From: an uncultured Bacilli bacterium | GTDB taxonomy: Bacteria > Bacillota_I > Bacilli_A > RFN20 > CAG-826 | NCBI GenBank assembly: GCA_905236535.1 | Contig: CAJOQN010000008.1 | Coordinates: 1-14,827, forward strand | Length of the DNA: 14,827 nt | Direction of reading: 5' to 3' | Shown here: piece after piece, positions 4,693-12,242 of the stretch | Layout: every line of letters starts with the position of its first letter | Position numbering within the stretch: the first letter of the stretch is position 1 | Program-made: the position numbers and the translations under genes | Notes under the pieces: model-generated | Seen by the model: the letters and a program-made list of their open reading frames with translations, nothing else | Databases searched by the model: none | What the model was told of the DNA's origin: nothing

Positions 4693-7164
4693 ATGCCACG
4701 TAAACACCAAGACATTATCGACCAACTTACGCTTGAAGAAAAAGCCTCTTTGATGAGTGGTAAGGACTTCTGGCAAACTCAAGACATTGAGGGACTCAAT
4801 GTACCATCAATTTTTCTTTCTGATGGTCCTCACGGATTAAGAAAACAACAAGCGGAAGCCGATAACCTTGGCCTCAACGAATCCTTCAAAGCTACTTGTT
4901 TCCCAACCGCCTCTGCTATTGCTTCCTCTTGGAACTTAGAACTCGGTAAAGAAATTGGTATTGCTTTAGGAAAAGAAGCGATCTATCAAAAAGTCCATGT
5001 CCTTTTAGGTCCTGGTATCAACATTAAGAGAAATCCACTTTGTGGACGTAATTTTGAATACTTCTCCGAAGATCCATACCTCGCTGGTAAATTAGCGGCT
5101 TCTTATATCCAAGGTATTCAAACCGAAGGCATCTCTGGATGTTTAAAACACTTTGCTTGTAACTCTCAAGAACTCCGTCGTCAAACCGCGGATTCCGTCG
5201 TCGACGAAAGAGCGCTTAGAGAAATATATTTAACAAATTTTGAAATCGGTATCAAAGAAGGTCATCCAAAGACCATCATGTCATCTTATAACCCAGTTAA
5301 TGGTGATTACTCTAACCAAAACACTCATCTTTGTAATGACATTCTCCGTGGAGAATGGGGATATGATGGCGTCATGGTTTCTGACTGGGGTGGCGCGGAT
5401 GATCGTATCAAAGGTTTAATCGCGAATAACGAACTCGAAATGCCATTCAATGATGGTGACACCAATAAAGATATCGCTAAAGCGGTTAAAGAAGGCCAAC
5501 TCGATGAATCAATCTTAGATGATTGTGTCGATAGAATGCTCGATTTAATTCTTACGACCAGTGAAAATCTTAAGAATCACCCCGTTGATGTCGATTTAGA
5601 TAAGAACCACGAATTAGCTCAAAGAGCCGCGGAAGAAAGTATCGTTCTTTTAGAGAACCATCACGATATCCTCCCACTTAAACCAGAAAGAAAAGTGGCC
5701 TTTATCGGTAAATTTATTGAACAACCACGTTATCAAGGCGCGGGTTCATCTTTAGTTAACCCAACCAGACTTGATAAAGTCTTAGATGTCATTAATGAAT
5801 ATGGTTTAGACTTTGTTGGTTATGAACCAGGTTTCCATTTAAATGGAAAGAAATCTAAAAACAGAGTCAAGAGAGCAGTAAAACTCGCTCAAAAGGCCGA
5901 CACTATCGTCTTATTCCTCGGTTTAGATGAATTAAGCGAAGCTGAAGGTATCGATAGAGTGAACATGAAACTTCCAGACAACCAACTCCTGCTTTTAGAT
6001 GAACTTTACAAATTAGATAAACCAATCGTTGTCTGCTTATCTTGTGGTAGCGCGATTGAAATCCCATTTGCTAAAAAGGTTCATGGCTTACTCCATATGC
6101 ACCTTACTGGACAAGCTTCGGCAAGAGCTATCATGAATGTCTTAACCGGCAAGGTTAATCCATCAGGTAAACTCTCCGAATCATATCCATTCTTTTATAA
6201 GAATTATGGTGGATATAATTACTTCCATAAAAACATCAATACCTGTGAATATCGCGAATCAATCTATGTTGGTTACCGTTATTATGAAAAGAACCATGTC
6301 GATGTTTTATATCCATTTGGATATGGTTTAAGTTACACCACATTCGCATATAGCGATCTCAAAGTTAACGAACAAGGTGCGACCTTCAAAATCAAAAACA
6401 CCGGTAATGTTAAAGGTAAAGAAGTCGCTCAAATGTATATTGGTTTAAGCAATTCCAAAATCTTCAGAGCCAAAAAAGAACTTAAAGGTTTTATTAAAGT
6501 AGAACTTGAACCAGGTGAAGAAAAAGAAGTCTCCATTCCATTTGATGAATATTCATTCAGATACTTCAATGTCAAGACTAACAAATGGGAAGTTGAAGAA
6601 GGGGAATACGATGTCTCAATCGGCGCTTCTTCTAAAGATATTTGGCTCAAAGGCCGCATCCATCAAAAAGGAACCACTAATGTCCGTCCATATGATAAAG
6701 AAAAATGCGCTTTATATTTCGAAGGTAAAGTTAAGAATGTTCCAGATAATCAATTTGCCTATGTTTTAGGTAGAGATATCCCAGATGGACGTCTTAAATT
6801 CAAAAAGAAGAAGAGAATTGAAGTCAACTATTACACCACCGTCGAACAACTCCGTTACGCAAGAGGGTGGACTGGTCGATTCTTCTCTTGGGTTATCCGT
6901 GTCGTTATTCGACTCCTTCAAAAATTCTCTCCAAAGACCGCGAACACTTTAATCATGGGTATCTTCCATCTTCCAATGAGAGGTCTTTCCCGTATGACTG
7001 GTGGGGCTATTCACTGGTATCAACTTGATGGTTTAATCATGATGTTCAATGGTCATTTCTTCAAAGGTGTCCATAAGTTCTTCAAAGAAGGACGCGTGAT
7101 CAAAAAAGAGAGAAAACTTATCAAAAAGTCTGCAAAAAAGGCACAAAAAGAACAAAATAAATAA
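4693..7164 (+). CDS. glycoside hydrolase family 3 (beta-glucosidase-like) with C-terminal extension
   Basis: The 823-residue enzyme has the usual GH3 order. A TIM-barrel domain contains SDGPHGLR (43-50), GRNFEYFSEDP (118-128), KHFACNSQE (152-160) and the nucleophile Asp231 in VSDWGG. An alpha/beta sandwich domain contains SEAEGIDR (415-422), with Glu416 or Glu418 the likely acid/base. A PFGYGLSYTTF motif (541-551) leads into a fibronectin-III-like domain (to about 655). A further 160 or so residues follow, with a hydrophobic/amphipathic stretch (FFSWVIRVVIRLL) and a Lys-rich end. It lacks a signal peptide, so it should hydrolyse imported beta-linked glucosides, xylosides or similar oligosaccharides inside the cell. 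It is one base from the upstream GT2 gene, and a GPH symporter follows. A weak GGGTGG lies 14 nt upstream of the ATG. Exact sugar specificity is unknown. Confidence 0.92.
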   Translation: MPRKHQDIIDQLTLEEKASLMSGKDFWQTQDIEGLNVPSIFLSDGPHGLRKQQAEADNLGLNESFKATCFPTASAIASSWNLELGKEIGIALGKEAIYQKVHVLLGPGINIKRNPLCGRNFEYFSEDPYLAGKLAASYIQGIQTEGISGCLKHFACNSQELRRQTADSVVDERALREIYLTNFEIGIKEGHPKTIMSSYNPVNGDYSNQNTHLCNDILRGEWGYDGVMVSDWGGADDRIKGLIANNELEMPFNDGDTNKDIAKAVKEGQLDESILDDCVDRMLDLILTTSENLKNHPVDVDLDKNHELAQRAAEESIVLLENHHDILPLKPERKVAFIGKFIEQPRYQGAGSSLVNPTRLDKVLDVINEYGLDFVGYEPGFHLNGKKSKNRVKRAVKLAQKADTIVLFLGLDELSEAEGIDRVNMKLPDNQLLLLDELYKLDKPIVVCLSCGSAIEIPFAKKVHGLLHMHLTGQASARAIMNVLTGKVNPSGKLSESYPFFYKNYGGYNYFHKNINTCEYRESIYVGYRYYEKNHVDVLYPFGYGLSYTTFAYSDLKVNEQGATFKIKNTGNVKGKEVAQMYIGLSNSKIFRAKKELKGFIKVELEPGEEKEVSIPFDEYSFRYFNVKTNKWEVEEGEYDVSIGASSKDIWLKGRIHQKGTTNVRPYDKEKCALYFEGKVKNVPDNQFAYVLGRDIPDGRLKFKKKKRIEVNYYTTVEQLRYARGWTGRFFSWVIRVVIRLLQKFSPKTANTLIMGIFHLPMRGLSRMTGGAIHWYQLDGLIMMFNGHFFKGVHKFFKEGRVIKKERKLIKKSAKKAQKEQNK

Positions 7165-7200
7165 TTTCTCTTACTAAGGTTAAGACATCTATATTGGTGT

Positions 7201-7244
7201 TTTACATACAAAAATATTTATCTTTGATAATAATATTTAGGAGG
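7201..7244 (+). promoter_or_regulatory. promoter candidate and strong RBS of the symporter gene
   Basis: AGGAGG (7239-7244), 6 nt before ATG 7251, is the strongest Shine-Dalgarno sequence in the window and fixes the start at 7251. A TTG start at 7194 is possible in frame but would add 19 residues with no RBS. TTTACA (7201-7206) with GATAAT (7226-7231) or TTTGAT (7223-7228) may be a promoter with non-ideal spacing. The gene may therefore be transcribed alone as well as from upstream. Confidence 0.7.
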
Positions 7245-7250
7245 TTTTTT

Positions 7251-9263
7251 ATGGCTGAAAAAACTAAAAAAAGCTTTTTCGAAAGTGGCTTGATGCGCTC
7301 TCGAATTAAAAGCAGAACAGTCTCCCTTTTCCCAGAAGCTGGATTAGGTTATTTATTAGGACCGATCCTTGCCTTAGTTGGTAATGGTGTTGTCAATATC
7401 TGGCTTATTCAATATTGGGACAAAGTTCTCGGATTAGGAACTTGGGCTCCTTTATTTGAAACTCTTCTCCCAATCTTATCCGCGGTTGTTATCATTATTG
7501 GTAACATCTTAATTGGTAGATTAATGGAAAGAAAACCATCACTCGCTGGTAAGGCTAGACCATTAATTCTCTTAGGCATGCCACTTATTTTAGTGGCGAT
7601 GATTGCCTTATTCCTCGTTCCGCTTCCACCTGCCGCTAAAGAAGGCGCAGACCTTACAATCGGTTCTGGTGAAATTTGGGCTTCTATCCTTATTGCTGTT
7701 GGTTATAACTTATATTATGCCTTTGCATGGCCAATGTATTATACCTCACATAGTGCCTTAGTTAACTTATCCACTCGTGATGGTGGAAAACGTGGTTTAT
7801 TAGGTACTGCGATTATGGCCGCTCAACTCGGTGCTGCTGGTATCTCCGGTATGGCCGGTGGTCTCATCGTTGACTTATTACAATTATTACCTGTTTATAC
7901 CTACACCGAGGCGTATAGACTCGCTCACCCAGAATTAGGTGATGTTACATCTACAAAAGATTTCTCCTTCATTCAGAAGAATGGATTAATTGAAGGCGTC
8001 GACTATGACATAACTGTTAGCCGTTACGATGCAAATCAAAAATGGATCATCTTAATGATCGTTATGATTGCGGCCTTAGTGGTTGGTTGTTTACTTGAAT
8101 ATTACTTCACACGTGAAAGAATTACTGAAGAAAATATTAAGAACGCGGAAGCCGCTGCCACAAACGGCGAAGAAAAGGCTCAACCAAAGAAGGTTACCAT
8201 GGGTCAACAAATCAAGATTTGTTTAAAAGACAAATTCTGGTGGTTACTTATGATCTTCTGGTTCTTATACCAATTCGGTGGAATGATGAAGAACAACGAT
8301 ATGTCATTCTTCTCCCAAGCTTGGACCGGTGGCGATAGTGTTTCCTCGCTCATCAACACTGTTGGTGCGATTCCAACAGCCTTAGGTATGGTCATTGTTT
8401 GGCCAATCGCTAACAAACTTACAAAATCTAAAACAATTGCCTTAGGCGGTCTTGTTGCTGCTTTAGCAGCTTCTGCAGCCTTTACCTGTTTAGGATTCGT
8501 TGGTAATATCGGGGCTATTTCTGGTATTTCTGTCGCTTCCTTCTGTGTTAAAGCCTTAGGTACCGCTCCTGCAATGTATATCTCTATCGCTTTAATGGCG
8601 AATGTCTTAGATCACCAAGAAGCCGTTCACGGTGTTCGTACTGATGGTTTCACCATGGCCGTCTATGGCGCGATCATGGTCGCGATGAGTGGTATTTGTA
8701 ACGGTATCATTGTCGGACTTAAATCCATCGTTCCAGAATCCGGACAACAATTCTTACACACCTTCTTAGCCTTTGGTGTCGAAGGTATCTGCTACTTAAT
8801 CATCGCCGTGATGTTCATCTTCATGAAAGTTGAAAAATTCACCAATGTTGATAACAAAGCCATCATCGCTGACCAAAAAGCTGAAGTCCTCGCTGCTGGT
8901 GGTGAATGGGTTGATCCAGAAACCAGAGCGAAACTCGAAGCGGAAGAAAATGATCGCTTAGTCGAAGAAGCAAGAATCGCACAACTTAAAGAAAATTGTG
9001 AAAAGAAGAAACTTAACTTCGAAGAAGAAAACGCGAAATTCTTAGCCAAGAAAGCGGAAGCTGATGCTAAAGCTGCAAAGAAGAAAGCAGATGCTGAAGC
9101 CAAGAAACAAGCAAAGCTTGATGCGATGAGCGAAGAACAAAAAGCCGCCGCTGAAAAGAAAGCTGCTGAAAAACAAGCCAAACAGGACGAAAAAGATGCT
9201 CTCGCCTTAATCGAACTCAACAAGATTAGAGAAGCAAATCATAGACCTGCTATTGAACTTTAA
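7251..9263 (+). CDS. GPH-family (MelB-like) sugar:cation symporter, MFS fold, with charged coiled-coil tail
   Basis: The 670-residue protein has about twelve hydrophobic segments in residues 1-525, typical of the glycoside-pentoside-hexuronide:cation symporter family. After the second or third helix it shows GRLMERKPSLAGKARPLILLGMPL, the family's characteristic cytoplasmic loop that leads into an RP motif. Residues from about 526 to 670 form a hydrophilic tail. It begins with GGEWVDPETRAKLEAEE, which resembles the C-terminal segment of many GPH transporters, and continues into about 90 residues rich in Lys, Ala and Glu, probably a long helix or coiled coil. There is no EIIA-like domain as in LacS. 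It likely imports an oligosaccharide or glycoside for the GH3 enzyme encoded 86 nt upstream. A terminator follows. Substrate is unknown. Confidence 0.88.
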   Translation: MAEKTKKSFFESGLMRSRIKSRTVSLFPEAGLGYLLGPILALVGNGVVNIWLIQYWDKVLGLGTWAPLFETLLPILSAVVIIIGNILIGRLMERKPSLAGKARPLILLGMPLILVAMIALFLVPLPPAAKEGADLTIGSGEIWASILIAVGYNLYYAFAWPMYYTSHSALVNLSTRDGGKRGLLGTAIMAAQLGAAGISGMAGGLIVDLLQLLPVYTYTEAYRLAHPELGDVTSTKDFSFIQKNGLIEGVDYDITVSRYDANQKWIILMIVMIAALVVGCLLEYYFTRERITEENIKNAEAAATNGEEKAQPKKVTMGQQIKICLKDKFWWLLMIFWFLYQFGGMMKNNDMSFFSQAWTGGDSVSSLINTVGAIPTALGMVIVWPIANKLTKSKTIALGGLVAALAASAAFTCLGFVGNIGAISGISVASFCVKALGTAPAMYISIALMANVLDHQEAVHGVRTDGFTMAVYGAIMVAMSGICNGIIVGLKSIVPESGQQFLHTFLAFGVEGICYLIIAVMFIFMKVEKFTNVDNKAIIADQKAEVLAAGGEWVDPETRAKLEAEENDRLVEEARIAQLKENCEKKKLNFEEENAKFLAKKAEADAKAAKKKADAEAKKQAKLDAMSEEQKAAAEKKAAEKQAKQDEKDALALIELNKIREANHRPAIEL

Positions 9264-9280
9264 TTAAAAAAAATATTTAG

Positions 9281-9309
9281 AGGGCAGACTTTACGGTCTG
9301 CCTTTTAAT
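9281..9309 (+). terminator. intrinsic terminator after the symporter gene
   Basis: GGCAGAC (9283-9289) pairs with GTCTGCC (9296-9302), extendable by G-U and A-U pairs, around a 6-nt loop and followed by a T-rich run TTTTAATTTTT. It lies 18 nt after the stop codon and ends the GT2-GH3-symporter unit. Confidence 0.85.
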
Positions 9310-9411
9310 TTTTAAAAAGACAAAGAATACCATTACAAATAATTTTGATTTCAACAAAAGAAAAATGAGAGGGACAAAACACCGGTCTTTTTTAATTCTT
9401 CTTTTTCTTTT

Positions 9412-9445
9412 TATAACAATATAAAATGAATGAGGATTAAAGAGG
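9412..9445 (+). promoter_or_regulatory. -10 candidate and RBS of the nucleotidyltransferase gene
   Basis: TATAAC (9412-9417) or TATAAA (9420-9425) could be the -10 box; no good -35 is seen in the T-rich stretch upstream. AGAGG (9441-9445), 8 nt before ATG 9454, decides that start over the in-frame ATG at 9430, which lacks an RBS and would add eight charged residues ahead of the conserved first beta strand. Confidence 0.5.
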
Positions 9446-9453
9446 AAAAAGAT

Positions 9454-10359
9454 ATGCAATTAGTTATTTTAGCCGCGGGAATGGGTTCACGTTTTGGTGG
9501 ACTTAAGCAAATGGAACCGATGGATGATTATGGAAATTTCATCTTAGATTATTCCATTCATGACGCTAAACTTGCGGGTTTTGATAGTGTTATCTTTATC
9601 ATCAAGAAAGAACATCTTGAGATTTTTAGAGAAACAATTGGTAAGAGAGTGGAACCTCTTATCAAAACTGAATATGCCTTCCAAGATTTAGATGATTTAC
9701 CCGCTCCATTTAAATGCCCTGAAGGAAGAGTGAAGCCCTGGGGAACCGCTCACGCGATGCTCGCGGCAAGAGATTTAATCAAAGAAGACTTTATCATCAT
9801 CAATGGTGATGACTATTATGGACAAGAAACTTATAAAGTCGCCGCGGATTATATCCGTCAACTTCCAAGTGGAAGTAAAGGAAGATATGCAAATGTCGCT
9901 TTTAGAGTGAGTAACACTCTCGCCGAGAATGGTTCGGTTAAAAGAGGTGTCTGTTTCCAAGATGAGAACAATTATCTCACCAAAATGGTGGAATCCAGCG
10001 TGGAAAGAAATGAAAATGGGGAAATTATTGCCACTCCATTAAACGAAGACGAGAAAGCCTTTAAATGTGAAGAAAACCAACTTGTATCAATGAACCTCTT
10101 TGTCTTTTCTAAAGACATCATTGATTTATTAAAAGAAAAATTTATTCCATTCCTTAAAGAAAACGCCCTTAACCTTAAGAGTGAATATCTCATTCCAGAA
10201 GTCGTCTCCGAATTAGTGAATGAAAAAAGAGCGACCCTTGAATTGCTAGAAACTCCATCCGTGTGGTACGGTGTCACTTATAAAGAAGATAAGCCTTCAG
10301 TGGTCAAAGCCTTAAAAGAGCTTACCGATAAAGGGCTTTATAAAAAAGGATTATATTAA
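9454..10359 (+). CDS. sugar-phosphate nucleotidyltransferase family protein
   Basis: The 301-residue protein is of the NTP_transferase (nucleotide-sugar pyrophosphorylase) superfamily. It starts QLVILAAGMGSRFGGLKQMEP, matching the nucleotide-binding signature (LAAGMGSRFGGLKQ, residues 6-19) with its GXG-XR loop. Later come WGTAHA (96-101), which contacts base and sugar, and NGDDYYG (117-123), whose aspartates should bind the catalytic metal. Such enzymes make NDP-sugars from NTP and a sugar 1-phosphate in the cytoplasm. This GGLKQ subgroup is widespread in gut bacteria and often lacks a defined substrate. It differs from LicC-type choline-phosphate cytidylyltransferases, which are shorter and have a TPKPL-like motif. 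The gene stands alone between the symporter terminator and the terminator shared with convergent glyA. It could supply the activated sugar for the nearby GT2 enzyme; this is inference. Confidence 0.88.
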   Translation: MQLVILAAGMGSRFGGLKQMEPMDDYGNFILDYSIHDAKLAGFDSVIFIIKKEHLEIFRETIGKRVEPLIKTEYAFQDLDDLPAPFKCPEGRVKPWGTAHAMLAARDLIKEDFIIINGDDYYGQETYKVAADYIRQLPSGSKGRYANVAFRVSNTLAENGSVKRGVCFQDENNYLTKMVESSVERNENGEIIATPLNEDEKAFKCEENQLVSMNLFVFSKDIIDLLKEKFIPFLKENALNLKSEYLIPEVVSELVNEKRATLELLETPSVWYGVTYKEDKPSVVKALKELTDKGLYKKGLY

Positions 10360-10363
10360 TAGA

Positions 10364-10395
10364 AAAGACTCAACAGTATGTTGAGCCTTTATTTT
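10364..10395. terminator. bidirectional terminator between the nucleotidyltransferase gene and glyA
   Basis: CTCAACA (10369-10375) and TGTTGAG (10379-10385) form a perfect 7-bp stem with a GTA loop. Downstream on the plus strand is CCTTTATTTTT; on the minus strand it is followed by TCTTTTC. The hairpin sits between the two convergent stop codons (10357-10359 and 10389-10391) and can serve both genes. Confidence 0.85.
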
Positions 10396-11642
10396 TCATA
10401 CGGAAGTGGATATTTATCATTAAGTTCTTTCACTTGCTTTTTAATCGATTCTATATTTTGATTTGATGAATCTTTTAATGCCGAAACGATAAGTTTACCC
10501 ACTAAATAGAAATCATCTTCTTTATAACCTCTGGTCGTCATCGCTGGAGTTCCTAACCTCAAGCCAGAACAATAGGCCGGTTTTTCTTGATCGTTAGGAA
10601 TGGAATTTTTATTGACGGTGATATGACATTCCTCTAATATTTCTTGCGCTTGTTTTCCTGTTAGATTAAAGGAAGATTTGACATCCATCAAAAGAAGGTG
10701 ATTATCACTTCCATCGGTGATGATTTTCACCCCTTCTTCCTTCAAAGAAGACACAAGCGAATGAGTGTTATCTATAATTTGCTTGATATATTGTTTAAAG
10801 GAAGGTTCACTATCCTCTAAAAACATAATGGCTTTGCCCATAATAATATGTTCTAGTGGACCACCTTGGCAAGCTGGAAAAACCGCTTTATCAATTTTTT
10901 TACCAAGCTCGATATCATTGGATAGGATTAACCCACCTCTAGGACCTCTTAAAGTCTTATGAGTCGTGCTTGTTACAACATCTGCATATGGAAGTGGAGA
11001 TGGGTGATAACCACTCGCGACAAGACCGGCGATATGAGCCATATCGACGAGAAGGTAAGCGTTTACTTCATCCGCGATTTCTCTAAATTTTTTAAAATCG
11101 ATAATACGTGGATACGCACTTGCCCCAGCGATAATCATCTTTGGTTTTACTTCTAAGGCGATTCTTCTAACTTCTTGATAATCGATGAGTCCGGTATCTG
11201 GGTTAACTCCATAGAAATAGGATTCATAATCTTGTCCTGAGAAAGATAAACGATAGCCATGAGTGAGATGGCCACCGGCATCTAAAGACATGCCGAGTAC
11301 TTTGTCACCATGATTGAGTAAAGCGCGGAAAACTGCCATATTGGCAGAGCTACCGGAATGTGGTTGGACATTCGCATATTGGCAATTAAAAAGTTTCTTC
11401 GCTCTTTCGATGGCTAATGACTCGATTTTATCGACATTGAGGCATCCACCATAATATCTTTTTGAAGGATATCCTTCAGCGTACTTATTAGTCAATATTG
11501 AGCCACAAGCTTCTCTAATCGCATTAGAGACAAAATTTTCACTGGCGATCAATTCGATGTTGTCTTCTTGCCTTTTTCTTTCGGCTTTTAAAACTTCATA
11601 AACTTCAGGATCTGTTAACTTGATATTCTTGTTATCAATCAT
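10389..11642 (-). CDS. glyA: serine hydroxymethyltransferase
   Basis: The 417-residue, PLP-dependent cytoplasmic enzyme converts serine and tetrahydrofolate to glycine and 5,10-methylene-tetrahydrofolate, feeding one-carbon metabolism. Seen: ELIASENF (30-37), NVQPHSGSSAN (91-101), LVDMAHIAGL (198-207) with the cofactor-contacting Asp200 and His203, and TSTTHKTLRGPRGG (224-237), where Lys229 is the Schiff-base lysine. Length is typical for bacterial GlyA (about 410-420) and no catalytic motif is missing. It is transcribed alone, convergent with the nucleotidyltransferase gene and divergent from the lipoprotein operon. No glycine riboswitch is present: only about 8 nt separate the -10 box from the ATG and no RBS is seen. 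This is the one clear housekeeping protein gene in the window. Confidence 0.97.
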   Translation of the reverse strand: MIDNKNIKLTDPEVYEVLKAERKRQEDNIELIASENFVSNAIREACGSILTNKYAEGYPSKRYYGGCLNVDKIESLAIERAKKLFNCQYANVQPHSGSSANMAVFRALLNHGDKVLGMSLDAGGHLTHGYRLSFSGQDYESYFYGVNPDTGLIDYQEVRRIALEVKPKMIIAGASAYPRIIDFKKFREIADEVNAYLLVDMAHIAGLVASGYHPSPLPYADVVTSTTHKTLRGPRGGLILSNDIELGKKIDKAVFPACQGGPLEHIIMGKAIMFLEDSEPSFKQYIKQIIDNTHSLVSSLKEEGVKIITDGSDNHLLLMDVKSSFNLTGKQAQEILEECHITVNKNSIPNDQEKPAYCSGLRLGTPAMTTRGYKEDDFYLVGKLIVSALKDSSNQNIESIKKQVKELNDKYPLPYEK

Positions 11643-11650
11643 ATATAAAT

Positions 11651-11679
11651 ATTCTATATAAATATTTACCTAAAAGAAA
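11651..11679 (-). promoter_or_regulatory. promoter candidate of glyA
   Basis: On the minus strand, TAGAAT (11656-11651), part of TATAGAAT, lies 8 nt before the ATG, with TTTCTT (11679-11674) 17 nt upstream as a poor -35. Transcription would start about at the A of the ATG. No Shine-Dalgarno sequence lies within that distance. Confidence 0.4.
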
Positions 11680-11734
11680 CGAAAAGATATATAATGAAAA
11701 AGCAAGACCTCTCTCCTTATGTGTGAGATAATAA

Positions 11735-11780
11735 AAGTGAAATTATATCAAAAATATTTATTGATATAAAATTATCACTT
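11735..11780. promoter_or_regulatory. imperfect inverted repeat, possible operator
   Basis: The left arm AAGTGAAATTATATCA (11735-11750) is nearly the reverse complement of the right arm TGATATAAAATTATCACTT (11762-11780), with small insertions and an 11-nt A/T spacer. The outer AAGTGA/TCACTT and inner ATATCA/TGATAT blocks are perfect. The right arm overlaps the -35 region and abuts the -10 box TATAAT of the lipoprotein operon. This is where a repressor would bind, although a cruciform or a terminator of an unseen transcript is also possible. It lies about 80 nt from the glyA promoter. Confidence 0.5.
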
Positions 11781-11785
11781 ATAAT
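11757..11785 (+). promoter_or_regulatory. promoter of the lipoprotein-acyltransferase-ligase operon
   Basis: A perfect -10 TATAAT (11780-11785) has TTTATT (11757-11762) 17 nt upstream as a weak -35. Only 8 nt (TACAACAT) lie between the -10 box and the ATG at 11794, so the transcript would start at or within about 2 nt of the start codon. The promoter is embedded in the inverted repeat. Confidence 0.55.
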
Positions 11786-11793
11786 TACAACAT

Positions 11794-12240
11794 ATGAATA
11801 AAAGTATTAAAGTTGCAATATTAATGGTTCCATTTGTTACTTCTTGTCTTTACGGCAACGGGATCACAAAACACATTGTTGATGCTTCTAAATTGAGCTC
11901 AACCTTTAATGCTTTTGTGGTTGGTGAATTTAGCGATTCTTTAAATTATATATATGAATATTTAAACCTCGCAAAAGACGAAGATAACAACTTCCTTTTC
12001 GCGGATCATGGCTATTTGCTCAGCAAGAATGGAATTCCCGATAACATCATGTCTTTGTCAAACAATGAATTCATCGTCTACGGTGTTAACGGAACTGAAG
12101 AAATAGAAATCGAATATTCGACGAAAATTGAAAACGATATCGAAACCTTTGAATACAATCTCACTGGTTATAACAACTTCAAAATCAAAAACACTGAGAC
12201 CAGCGAGAAGAATCTTGGGACGATTGTCTTTTGGTGTTAA
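11794..12240 (+). CDS. small predicted lipoprotein of unknown function
   Basis: I do not recognise this 148-residue protein. The N-terminus MNKSIKVAILMVPFVTSC has two lysines, a hydrophobic core and a lipobox-like VTSC, so Cys18 is the probable lipidation site and about 131 residues would face outside. The mature part has no membrane segment, is acidic (for example TEEIEIEYSTKIENDIETFEY) and alternates polar and hydrophobic residues in a way that suggests beta structure. No known domain is evident. It is the first gene of a three-gene operon; its stop codon is 2 nt from the ATG of the membrane acyltransferase gene, so a shared pathway is likely. It could be an outer-face partner or acceptor of the acyltransferase; this is inference. 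The ATG is chosen by its position next to the promoter and signal peptide. Confidence 0.75.
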   Translation: MNKSIKVAILMVPFVTSCLYGNGITKHIVDASKLSSTFNAFVVGEFSDSLNYIYEYLNLAKDEDNNFLFADHGYLLSKNGIPDNIMSLSNNEFIVYGVNGTEEIEIEYSTKIENDIETFEYNLTGYNNFKIKNTETSEKNLGTIVFWC

Positions 12241-12242
12241 TA

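Noticed and set aside
6506..6769. 87-residue plus-strand frame inside the GH3 gene
   Set aside because: It is an out-of-frame shadow in A-rich codons, with no RBS or motif.
7194..7250. TTG start that would extend the symporter by 19 residues
   Set aside because: The extension crosses the promoter and the AGGAGG RBS; the ATG at 7251 has ideal spacing from that RBS.
8792..9223. 143-residue minus-strand open frame rich in Ser, Ala and Phe
   Set aside because: It is the antisense shadow of the Lys/Ala/Glu-rich symporter tail (GCx and TTx codons read backwards); no RBS, promoter or recognisable domain.
9370..9396. Possible second terminator at the CACCGGTCTTTTTT stretch
   Set aside because: There is a T run but only a 3-bp stem can form upstream; the real terminator is at 9281-9309.
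9430..9453. Upstream ATG for the nucleotidyltransferase
   Set aside because: It adds eight charged residues before the conserved first beta strand and contains the RBS of the ATG at 9454.
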